Source: Actinomycetota bacterium (GTDB lineage Bacteria; Actinomycetota; Humimicrobiia; Humimicrobiales; Humimicrobiaceae). From it: a stretch of DNA of 6,662 nt. The translations under genes were made by a program, and so were the position numbers. Position 1 is the stretch's first letter. The number at the start of each line of letters is the position of its first letter. Where the stretch lies: positions 1-6,662 of the forward strand of contig JAFGMJ010000122.1 of the NCBI GenBank assembly GCA_016927635.1, in the 5' to 3' direction. Below are positions 1 through 5,575 of this stretch, piece after piece. The notes below the pieces were generated by a model. It did no database searches, was not told where the DNA came from, and was given only the letters and a program-made list of their open reading frames with translations.

Positions 1-266
1 AGTTTTTTTGCGGTTGTTTTAAAAAGAAAAAATTCAAGACCTGCGCCTGCTTTATTATCATTATCCGGCCAGACCGCCTTTAAATAGTCTTTCTTTAATT
101 CTTCAACAAGGGCCATATAATCATCCGTAACATAACGGCCCGTAAGCACAAAGGTGTCCTGCCTGTTTATTTCAAAAAGGTTTTTTAAAAGATTGAATAT
201 ATAGCGGCCCGCGCCTATGTCTGCGCCATGGTTTAAAACAGTTGATATGTCAATGCCGATTCTCAT
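1..266 (-). CDS. Glycosyltransferase family 4 (GT-B fold), N-terminal fragment
   Basis: This is the first 88 codons of a gene that runs off the left edge, so the C-terminal donor-binding half is not visible. The protein opens with MRIGIDIS, a beta strand, followed by a glycine-rich turn GAGRYI (residues 18-23) and a helix (NLLKNL). This matches the classic start of GT4 enzymes, where the G-x-G-R-Y loop lies at the acceptor/nucleotide cleft. Family knowledge says such enzymes move a sugar from a nucleotide donor to a glycan or lipid-linked acceptor at the cytoplasmic side of the membrane; donor and acceptor cannot be predicted here. A GGGG-containing purine stretch lies about 10 nt before the ATG. 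The start follows by 1 nt the stop of a possible 56-codon ORF and lies about 180 nt after the large bifunctional GT, so it is probably the downstream member of the leftward operon. The family call is fairly secure; the specific function is unknown. Confidence 0.8.
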   Translation of the reverse strand, partial: MRIGIDISTVLNHGADIGAGRYIFNLLKNLFEINRQDTFVLTGRYVTDDYMALVEELKKDYLKAVWPDNDNKAGAGLEFFLFKTTAKK

Positions 267-267
267 T

Positions 268-438
268 TTATTTTTTCCCCGCTAAATTAAAATTATCTAA
301 TAAAATATAAGGAGTGCATAAGTAATTGATAAAACCGATTATATGATTAAAGGATTTATGTGTTAAATTCACAGGCAATAAATGTTTTAAAAACTCAAAG
401 CAGGCTTTGCTGCAGCATAAATTGTAGGGGTCGTCCAT
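268..438 (-). CDS. Possible small protein of 56 residues, unknown function
   Basis: An uninterrupted ATG-to-TAA frame of 57 codons fills almost the whole gap between the two leftward GT genes. It begins 7 nt after the stop of the upstream gene and ends 1 nt before the ATG of the next, the spacing expected of translationally coupled operon genes. An in-frame TAG at 451-453 excludes any longer version. The product begins MDDPYNLCCSKAC and has four cysteines (positions 8, 9, 13 and 41). Its middle (about residues 30-50) is moderately hydrophobic, and it ends in AGKK. I do not recognise it. Against it: there is no convincing ribosome binding site, the codons are richer in TTA and AAT than the neighbouring genes, and AT-rich spacer can hold an ORF this long by chance. 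It could also be decayed remains of a longer gene. If it is not coding, the stretch is an untranslated spacer in which I see no clear promoter or hairpin. Confidence 0.35.
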   Translation of the reverse strand: MDDPYNLCCSKACFEFLKHLLPVNLTHKSFNHIIGFINYLCTPYILLDNFNLAGKK

Positions 439-445
439 TTTGTCT

Positions 446-2863
446 TTAACCTATCCTGTTTATAAAATCATGTATGGGCTTGGGCTCGTACTCAAGCTTG
501 CCATGAAGGAATTGTCGCAGGTAAGCCGGCTCGATTTTAAACCTGGTGCTGTTTAAAGCTTCAAGGTAATTTATATATTCCTCATATTTGCGGTTACCGG
601 TGATTATAAAGAGCCTTTTATATGTTAAAATAAGATTCTCTATGCAGTACTGGGGTTCATTGTTTACAACATCAAAGAAGTTTTTTTCGCCCCAGGAGTA
701 TTTGATTATCTCGCTGTCGGGTACCTGCCTGGTTATCTGTATATATGTCCTGTACTTTTTAAGATAGCCTTTGCCTTTTCGCCATTGATGCAGAATATTT
801 GAAGCCACTGCTTTTAAATTCCTGTCTTTTAAATTGCTTTTCTGTATGGATATCTCGTTTTTTATAATCCTTTTCATATTATGCGTTTCAGCATTCTTGT
901 AGGCAAGCTTCATGACATTTAATTTCTGGTAATAATATTTCTCGGTAAAAGCTGTGGCCTCATTCCTGAAACTGAATGCATATTTATGGTAGCAGACTGC
1001 TGTGGGGCAGGACTTAAACCTGTAGCCTGCCAGATTTGCCCTGTAACAGAAGTCAATGTCCTCATAAAACAGAAAATACCCCGGGTCTATGGGCTTGTCT
1101 ATGGTGCCTATTGTGCTGTGGAAAAGATAATCCCGCTTTAAAAATGCTGATGTAAAAGATACGCCAAACACATCCTCGGGTTTGTTGTACTGGTCCAGGT
1201 CAAGCTGGCCCATGCCATTAAATCCCAGGTAAAAATTGTTGTCAACATAGACCCCAACGCTTTCAATATACTCCCTCTGGTAATAAAGCTTTATTTTTGG
1301 GGCAAGGCCCACATATTTGTTTTCAAGGCCTGCCATATCCTCGACAAGTTCCTCAACAGCTATTTTGTCATATGCGACATCAAAATTGGATATAAGTATA
1401 TAGTCGCTTTCTGTATTTTTAATTGCCTGGTTAATAGCTTCCCCCAGGCCAAGGTTCTTATCAGATTTTAAGATGCTGATATTTTTATAGCTTTCTGCAA
1501 TAAGTCCAAGCGTGTTATTTGATGACCCGTTATCATATATCAATATGTCCATATTTTTATATGACTGCTGCAGAAGCGAGTCAAGACATTCCCTGAGGCA
1601 TTGATAAGATGAGTTATAGTTTACAATTATTGCAGTGACCTTTTTATATATTGCTTTTTCTATGCCCTCAAGCGCTTCTGAGGCTTTTTGCTCCGTGACT
1701 TCGCCAGGCGGCTGGCTTTTATATACCGGCAGTTCAGCGCTGCCCAGGCCCAAAATCTGCCTTATCTGCAGGTCATAGGCGTCAATGCTGTTTTGCCAGT
1801 AGAATTTTTTTACGAACTGGCCTGCATACGCGCCCATATACTCGCGCAGGCCCTTATCGGCACAAAGCACTCTTATTTTTTCAGCAAATTCTTCAGGAGC
1901 TGAAACGATGTAGCCTGTTTTTCCGTTTTCCATTATTTCCGGATGGGCTCCTATATCATAACAGACAACAGGTTTTCTGAAGTATTGCGCCTCACCAACG
2001 GGAAGATCAAAGCCTTCCCAGTGAGAGCATGTGGTGTAAATGTCACTGGCCGAATATATAAGGGGCATCTGGTCTTCAGGTGCATTTGCAATACACAGTA
2101 CGCCCTGGTTTTTTAAGAATTCTTCATCATTTTTGGAACCATAACCGACTGCAAGCAGTTTAATATCCGGGTTTTGAAGCGACACGTCATGGTATATGCT
2201 TAAAAGCTCGGCAAGGCCCTTATAAGGCTGGTTTGTAAGATTGAGCCTTCCGACATAAAGAAGCAGCACATCACTTTCAGAAAGATTATGATAATACCTG
2301 AAATCTTTTATATCTTCTTCTGAGAACCTTGCGCTGCTGTAATGGTCTATGCCATTATAAATATATGTGGATTTTTTCTGTATTGCGGCAGGAAGCTGTT
2401 TTAAAAGGTATTCAGACACGCAAACGACTTTTTTTGCTTTCCTGAAGTAAGACAGGTCCTGGGAGAGCTGCATGTATTTAAGAACCAGCCTTCTTTTTAA
2501 AGGAAGCCCTTCAGACTTTATTATCCCGTGGTCAACAACAAGAGAAGGTTTTTTAAGTTTTGGTATCAGGCTGTAGAATGGAAATGACTGTATTATAAAA
2601 AGATCCGTATCGCGCGAATTTAAGAAATCCGCAAATTTCCTTACCCTTTTTTCAAGTACGTAGGCATTTCCCAAGCCAATGGGAGGCAGCCTGTAAATTT
2701 TGTAGGATTTCCTGTCAGTAAATGTCTCGTCAACAAGATTTGCATAAACTTCAGTAAAATAACCTTTTTTTGCAAGTCCGTCAGCTATCCTGTCAACCAC
2801 CAGGTCAACGCCATGGCCCTTTATCATCCTGTCAGTAAGAAAAGTTATCCTGGGTTTTTTCAT
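446..2863 (-). CDS. Bifunctional glycosyltransferase, GT4 domain then GT2 domain
   Basis: This 805-residue protein carries two catalytic GT domains and no signal peptide or membrane segment, so it should act in the cytoplasm at the membrane face. Residues 1-370 form a GT-B (GT4) domain: an N-terminal Rossmann half, DHG at 111-113, YNGID at 169-173, VGRL at 204-207 and a canonical EX7E motif EGFDLPVGE with E283 and E291. A polar linker (about 371-407) leads to a GT-A (GT2, COG1216-like) domain from 408. This begins VTAIIVNYN, has a YDNGSS nucleotide-binding loop (443-448), NFD at 493-495 in the DXD-like metal site, and FYEDID with the probable catalytic E601/D602. Residues about 640-805 match nothing I recognise. 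All key residues are present, so both domains may be active, adding two sugars in sequence to a surface glycan (inference). The ATG lacks a clear Shine-Dalgarno site, but MKKPRITFLT is a natural GT4 start. The gene heads the leftward transcript and is divergent from a GT2-GT4 enzyme. Confidence 0.92.
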   Translation of the reverse strand: MKKPRITFLTDRMIKGHGVDLVVDRIADGLAKKGYFTEVYANLVDETFTDRKSYKIYRLPPIGLGNAYVLEKRVRKFADFLNSRDTDLFIIQSFPFYSLIPKLKKPSLVVDHGIIKSEGLPLKRRLVLKYMQLSQDLSYFRKAKKVVCVSEYLLKQLPAAIQKKSTYIYNGIDHYSSARFSEEDIKDFRYYHNLSESDVLLLYVGRLNLTNQPYKGLAELLSIYHDVSLQNPDIKLLAVGYGSKNDEEFLKNQGVLCIANAPEDQMPLIYSASDIYTTCSHWEGFDLPVGEAQYFRKPVVCYDIGAHPEIMENGKTGYIVSAPEEFAEKIRVLCADKGLREYMGAYAGQFVKKFYWQNSIDAYDLQIRQILGLGSAELPVYKSQPPGEVTEQKASEALEGIEKAIYKKVTAIIVNYNSSYQCLRECLDSLLQQSYKNMDILIYDNGSSNNTLGLIAESYKNISILKSDKNLGLGEAINQAIKNTESDYILISNFDVAYDKIAVEELVEDMAGLENKYVGLAPKIKLYYQREYIESVGVYVDNNFYLGFNGMGQLDLDQYNKPEDVFGVSFTSAFLKRDYLFHSTIGTIDKPIDPGYFLFYEDIDFCYRANLAGYRFKSCPTAVCYHKYAFSFRNEATAFTEKYYYQKLNVMKLAYKNAETHNMKRIIKNEISIQKSNLKDRNLKAVASNILHQWRKGKGYLKKYRTYIQITRQVPDSEIIKYSWGEKNFFDVVNNEPQYCIENLILTYKRLFIITGNRKYEEYINYLEALNSTRFKIEPAYLRQFLHGKLEYEPKPIHDFINRIG

Positions 2864-2869
2864 GGCTCT

Positions 2870-2898
2870 ATTTTAACATCAATTATTGTTTATATTAA
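2870..2898 (-). promoter_or_regulatory. Candidate promoter for the leftward GT operon, possibly leaderless
   Basis: Read on the minus strand, TTAATA (2893-2898) and TAAAAT (2870-2875) are separated by 17 nt and resemble sigma-70 -35 and -10 boxes (4/6 and 5/6 matches). The -10 ends 6 nt before the ATG at 2863. Transcription would therefore begin at or next to the start codon and give an almost leaderless mRNA, which fits the lack of a ribosome binding site there. The region is so AT-rich that chance matches are expected. Another -10-like hexamer on this strand, at 2933-2938, would give a normal leader but has no obvious -35. Confidence 0.25.
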
Positions 2899-2948
2899 AT
2901 TGTTTGTTATAATTTTATAAAAATAAATCAATATTATACTTTTAACAT
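2871..2948. repeat. Pair of 9-bp direct repeats (TTTTAACAT) flanking the divergent promoters
   Basis: TTTTAACAT occurs at 2871-2879 and again at 2940-2948, 69 bp apart start to start, one copy close to each divergent start codon. The span covers both copies and what lies between. They could be operator sites for a shared regulator, but each copy is pure AT apart from one base and could arise by chance in this composition. Confidence 0.2.
2886..2913 (+). promoter_or_regulatory. Candidate sigma-70 promoter for the rightward GT operon
   Basis: A perfect -10 hexamer TATAAT at 2908-2913 is preceded, after a 16-nt spacer, by TTGTTT (2886-2891), a weak -35 sharing the TTG. Initiation would fall near 2920 and leave a leader of about 50 nt before the ATG at 2970. 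A second -10-like hexamer, TATACT (2935-2940), lies nearer the gene but lacks a recognisable -35. Some promoter must lie in this 106-bp gap because the flanking genes diverge; the exact boxes are uncertain in such AT-rich DNA. Confidence 0.45.
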
Positions 2949-2957
2949 ATTATTTTT

Positions 2958-2962
2958 GGAGA
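2958..2962 (+). promoter_or_regulatory. Ribosome binding site (GGAGA) of the GT2-GT4 gene
   Basis: GGAGA lies 7 nt before the ATG at 2970, ideal Shine-Dalgarno spacing. It fixes the start of the rightward gene and stands out as the only G-rich patch in the intergenic region. Confidence 0.8.
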
Positions 2963-2969
2963 AATCTTC

Positions 2970-5564
2970 ATGGAAAGTTTATTTGATTTTCCCTTTGTTT
3001 CAATAATTACCGTAAATCTCAATGGAAAAAATTATCTTGACGGGCTGCTTGAAAGCATTAAACAAATAAATTATCCGCCAAACAAAATCGAGATAATAGT
3101 TGTTGATAACGGCTCAAATGACGGTTCATGCCAGTTTATCCTGGATAAATACCCCGATATAAGGCTTATTAAAAATGAGCAAAATACAGGGTTTGCTTTT
3201 GCAAACAACCAGGGGGCAAAAGCTGCCGCCGGCAGCTACCTGGCTTTTTTAAACAATGATACAAAAGTTGATAAAAACTGGCTCATAGAGCTTTTAAGGC
3301 CTGTTTACATGGATAGCGAAGCTGTGTGCGCCGGTTCAAAAGTGCTTTCCATAGACGGCACCAGCCTTGATTTTGCCGGCTCAATGATAAATTTTGAAGG
3401 AAAAGGTTTCCAGGTGGACTACGGGCTGCCTTTTGATAAAGACATCCATAAGGAGTATGAATACCTTCCTTTTGTAAACGGCGGGGCTATGCTTGTAAAA
3501 AGGGATGTATTTATACAGTCAGGCGGATTTGACGAGGATTTCTTTGCATATTATGAAGATGTTGATTTCGGGTGGCGGCTGTGGGTTCTTGGCTACAGGG
3601 TAGTCTTTGCCCCGAAATCCATTGTATATCATGTACATCATGGAACTTCAAAGATTTTTTCAGATGATAAACTGAGGTTCTTAAAGGAAAGAAATGCTCT
3701 TTATTCAGTTTTTAAAAACTATGATGAGGATAATCTTGCCAGGGTATTTTCGGGCACCCTTGCAGGCATATTTTCAAGAATACTTACAGATGTAAAATTT
3801 GACTATAAAAAGTACTACGATTTTACGCTTGCAGAGAATTCCGCTTCAGCAGGGGATGGCGTACAGGAAAGTGAGGCAAAAAACAAAGAGGATGGGCTTG
3901 CCCAAATTAAAATGGACTCCCAGCCCCTAAGCTCTCTTATGGCCGTTCAAAGCTTTCTTGACGGCCTTGGCGCATTGAGACAGAAAAGGAAAAAGATACA
4001 GTCCATGCGCAAAAGGGATGACAAGGCCGTATTTACATATTTTAAAGGGCAGTTTCTTTCAGTATCAGCAGATGCGGCTTACCAGAGAAACCAGATAGAT
4101 ATACTAAAGTCGCTAGGAATATATGATATTTTTGAAAAGCAGATAAAAAGAAAACTGCTTATAATATCCGGTGAAGTCGTTTCATCCGGTATGGCTGGCC
4201 CGGCAATAAGGGTGTGGAATTTTGCAAAAGTATTGAGCGAACACCTGGATATAACTCTTGCAATACCCAATGATACAGATATGCAGCCGCAGGTATTTAA
4301 AATCCAGAAGTACAAAGATGAAGCAAGCGTAAAGGCTATGCTTGAGTCATGTGACATTGTCTTATGCGGAGGCATGACATTTTCAAAGTTCAAGTGCATT
4401 AGAAATTCAGACAAATATATAATAATGGATATATATGACCCATATAACCTGGCAACTCTTACAGAATACGGCGACCAGACAATAGAGCGGCAGCTTGAAG
4501 TATACAAATCGGTTCATTTTATAACAAACGAGATGCTATATTACGGCGACTTCTATATATGTGCGTCTGAGCGCCAGAGGGATTTCTGGCTTGGAATGCT
4601 TGCAGCGCTTAACAGGGTAAACCCATACTCATACAACCAGGACCCTGCAATGAGAAAGCTCATAGATATTGTTCCATTCGGCCTTCCCTCAAACAGGCCG
4701 ATGCATACGGAAAATGTACTTAAAGGGAAAATTGAGGGCATATCAAAAGAGGATAAGGTGATTATCTGGGGAGGGGGAATATATAACTGGTTTGATCCGC
4801 TAACGCTTATAAGGGCAATGGCAATTGTGCTGGAAAAAAGAAAAGATATTAAACTGTTTTTCCTGGGTGTAAAGCATCCAAATCCGCAGGTAAAAGAGCT
4901 TTCAATGGTAAATGAAACGGTTGAGCTGGCAAAAAAGCTTGGCGTTTACAATAATAATACTTTTTTTAATTTCGGCTGGGTGGACTATGAAAAACGGCAG
5001 GATTATTTTCTTGAATCAGATATAGGCATTATAACGCACCCTGACCACATAGAGACAAGGTTTGCTTTCCGCACAAGGATACTTGATTATATATGGACAG
5101 GCCTTCCTGTAATTTCCACCAGGGGGGACAGCTTAAGCGACATGGTGGAAAGTAAAGACCTGGGCCTGACAGTGAATGCTCAGGACGCCCGTGGTCTTGC
5201 TGAGGCAATTATTGAACTATCGGAAAACAGCGGGCTTTATAAAAAATGCAGGGAAAACATTTCCTCGATTGCTGCAGACTTTACCTGGGAAAGGGTATGC
5301 AGGCCGATTATAGATTTCTGTGCAGACCCTGTATCAAGCGCAGTGAGGCAGACTCTTCGCCCGGACCAGGTGCATTCAAGCGTAAATGTGCTTGATATAT
5401 GCGGCAGCGGTGCCCCGGCAGACCTCCCTTCACAAAATTTAAATACGGCTGCAGAAAAGCAAAAGGGAAAGCTCTATCTGGCAAAGAGGTTTTTTTACCA
5501 TTTCAAATCAGGAGGGGCAAAAAGTGCCTTTAAAGTATATTCAAACTACCTGAAAGGAAAATAA
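2970..5564 (+). CDS. Bifunctional glycosyltransferase, GT2 domain then GT4 domain
   Basis: This 864-residue cytoplasmic protein has two GT domains and no membrane segment. Residues 8 to about 250 form a GT-A domain of the rhamnosyltransferase-like GT2 group (COG1216). It shows VSIITVNLNG, VVDNGSNDGS (44-53), NND at 95-97 as the metal site, YYEDVD with probable catalytic E196/D197, and HHGTS at 223-227. A polar, charged linker follows (about 285-390), including a basic stretch near 338-350. The second domain (about 393-785) is a GT-B (GT4) enzyme: a glycine-rich loop SGMAGPAIR (406-414), GGGIYNWFDP (601-610) where other GT4s have the VGR loop, and ETRFAFRTR leading to DYIWTGLPVIS. Here the usual EX7E is altered, with E695 and D706 present but not spaced as E-x7-E. 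A low-complexity linker (about 785-830) ends in a basic tail (829-864). It probably adds two sugars to a surface glycan; the sugars are unknown. It is followed after 11 nt by a membrane protein in the same operon. Confidence 0.93.
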   Translation: MESLFDFPFVSIITVNLNGKNYLDGLLESIKQINYPPNKIEIIVVDNGSNDGSCQFILDKYPDIRLIKNEQNTGFAFANNQGAKAAAGSYLAFLNNDTKVDKNWLIELLRPVYMDSEAVCAGSKVLSIDGTSLDFAGSMINFEGKGFQVDYGLPFDKDIHKEYEYLPFVNGGAMLVKRDVFIQSGGFDEDFFAYYEDVDFGWRLWVLGYRVVFAPKSIVYHVHHGTSKIFSDDKLRFLKERNALYSVFKNYDEDNLARVFSGTLAGIFSRILTDVKFDYKKYYDFTLAENSASAGDGVQESEAKNKEDGLAQIKMDSQPLSSLMAVQSFLDGLGALRQKRKKIQSMRKRDDKAVFTYFKGQFLSVSADAAYQRNQIDILKSLGIYDIFEKQIKRKLLIISGEVVSSGMAGPAIRVWNFAKVLSEHLDITLAIPNDTDMQPQVFKIQKYKDEASVKAMLESCDIVLCGGMTFSKFKCIRNSDKYIIMDIYDPYNLATLTEYGDQTIERQLEVYKSVHFITNEMLYYGDFYICASERQRDFWLGMLAALNRVNPYSYNQDPAMRKLIDIVPFGLPSNRPMHTENVLKGKIEGISKEDKVIIWGGGIYNWFDPLTLIRAMAIVLEKRKDIKLFFLGVKHPNPQVKELSMVNETVELAKKLGVYNNNTFFNFGWVDYEKRQDYFLESDIGIITHPDHIETRFAFRTRILDYIWTGLPVISTRGDSLSDMVESKDLGLTVNAQDARGLAEAIIELSENSGLYKKCRENISSIAADFTWERVCRPIIDFCADPVSSAVRQTLRPDQVHSSVNVLDICGSGAPADLPSQNLNTAAEKQKGKLYLAKRFFYHFKSGGAKSAFKVYSNYLKGK
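5553..5558 (+). promoter_or_regulatory. Distant Shine-Dalgarno-like site (AAAGGA) before the membrane protein gene
   Basis: AAAGGA lies inside the last codons of the GT2-GT4 gene, 17 nt before the ATG at 5576, which is farther than usual. No closer purine-rich match exists. Translation may depend on coupling: ribosomes ending at 5562-5564 could restart 11 nt on. Confidence 0.35.
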
Positions 5565-5575
5565 ACTGAAAAACT

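Noticed and set aside
267..445. Looked for an internal promoter or terminator before the partial GT4 gene
   Set aside because: No convincing -35/-10 pair and no GC-rich stem with a T-run on the minus strand; cotranscription is the simpler reading.
1688..1903. 71-codon plus-strand ORF opposite the GT4-GT2 gene
   Set aside because: It lies wholly antisense to well-conserved GT4 and linker coding sequence, has no ribosome site and no recognisable product.
2907..2920. TTATAA-TT-TTATAA considered as an operator palindrome or terminator hairpin
   Set aside because: The whole is not a true inverted repeat (the centre does not pair), it has no GC stem, and such strings are expected in this AT-rich gap.
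4079..4507. 142-codon minus-strand ORF opposite the GT2-GT4 gene
   Set aside because: It lies within the GT4 Rossmann coding region; the product (Ser/Ile-rich, Cys-scattered) looks like an antisense translation, and the sense frame has clear motifs.
4553..4741. 62-codon minus-strand ORF
   Set aside because: Antisense to the intact GT4 domain, with no supporting signal.
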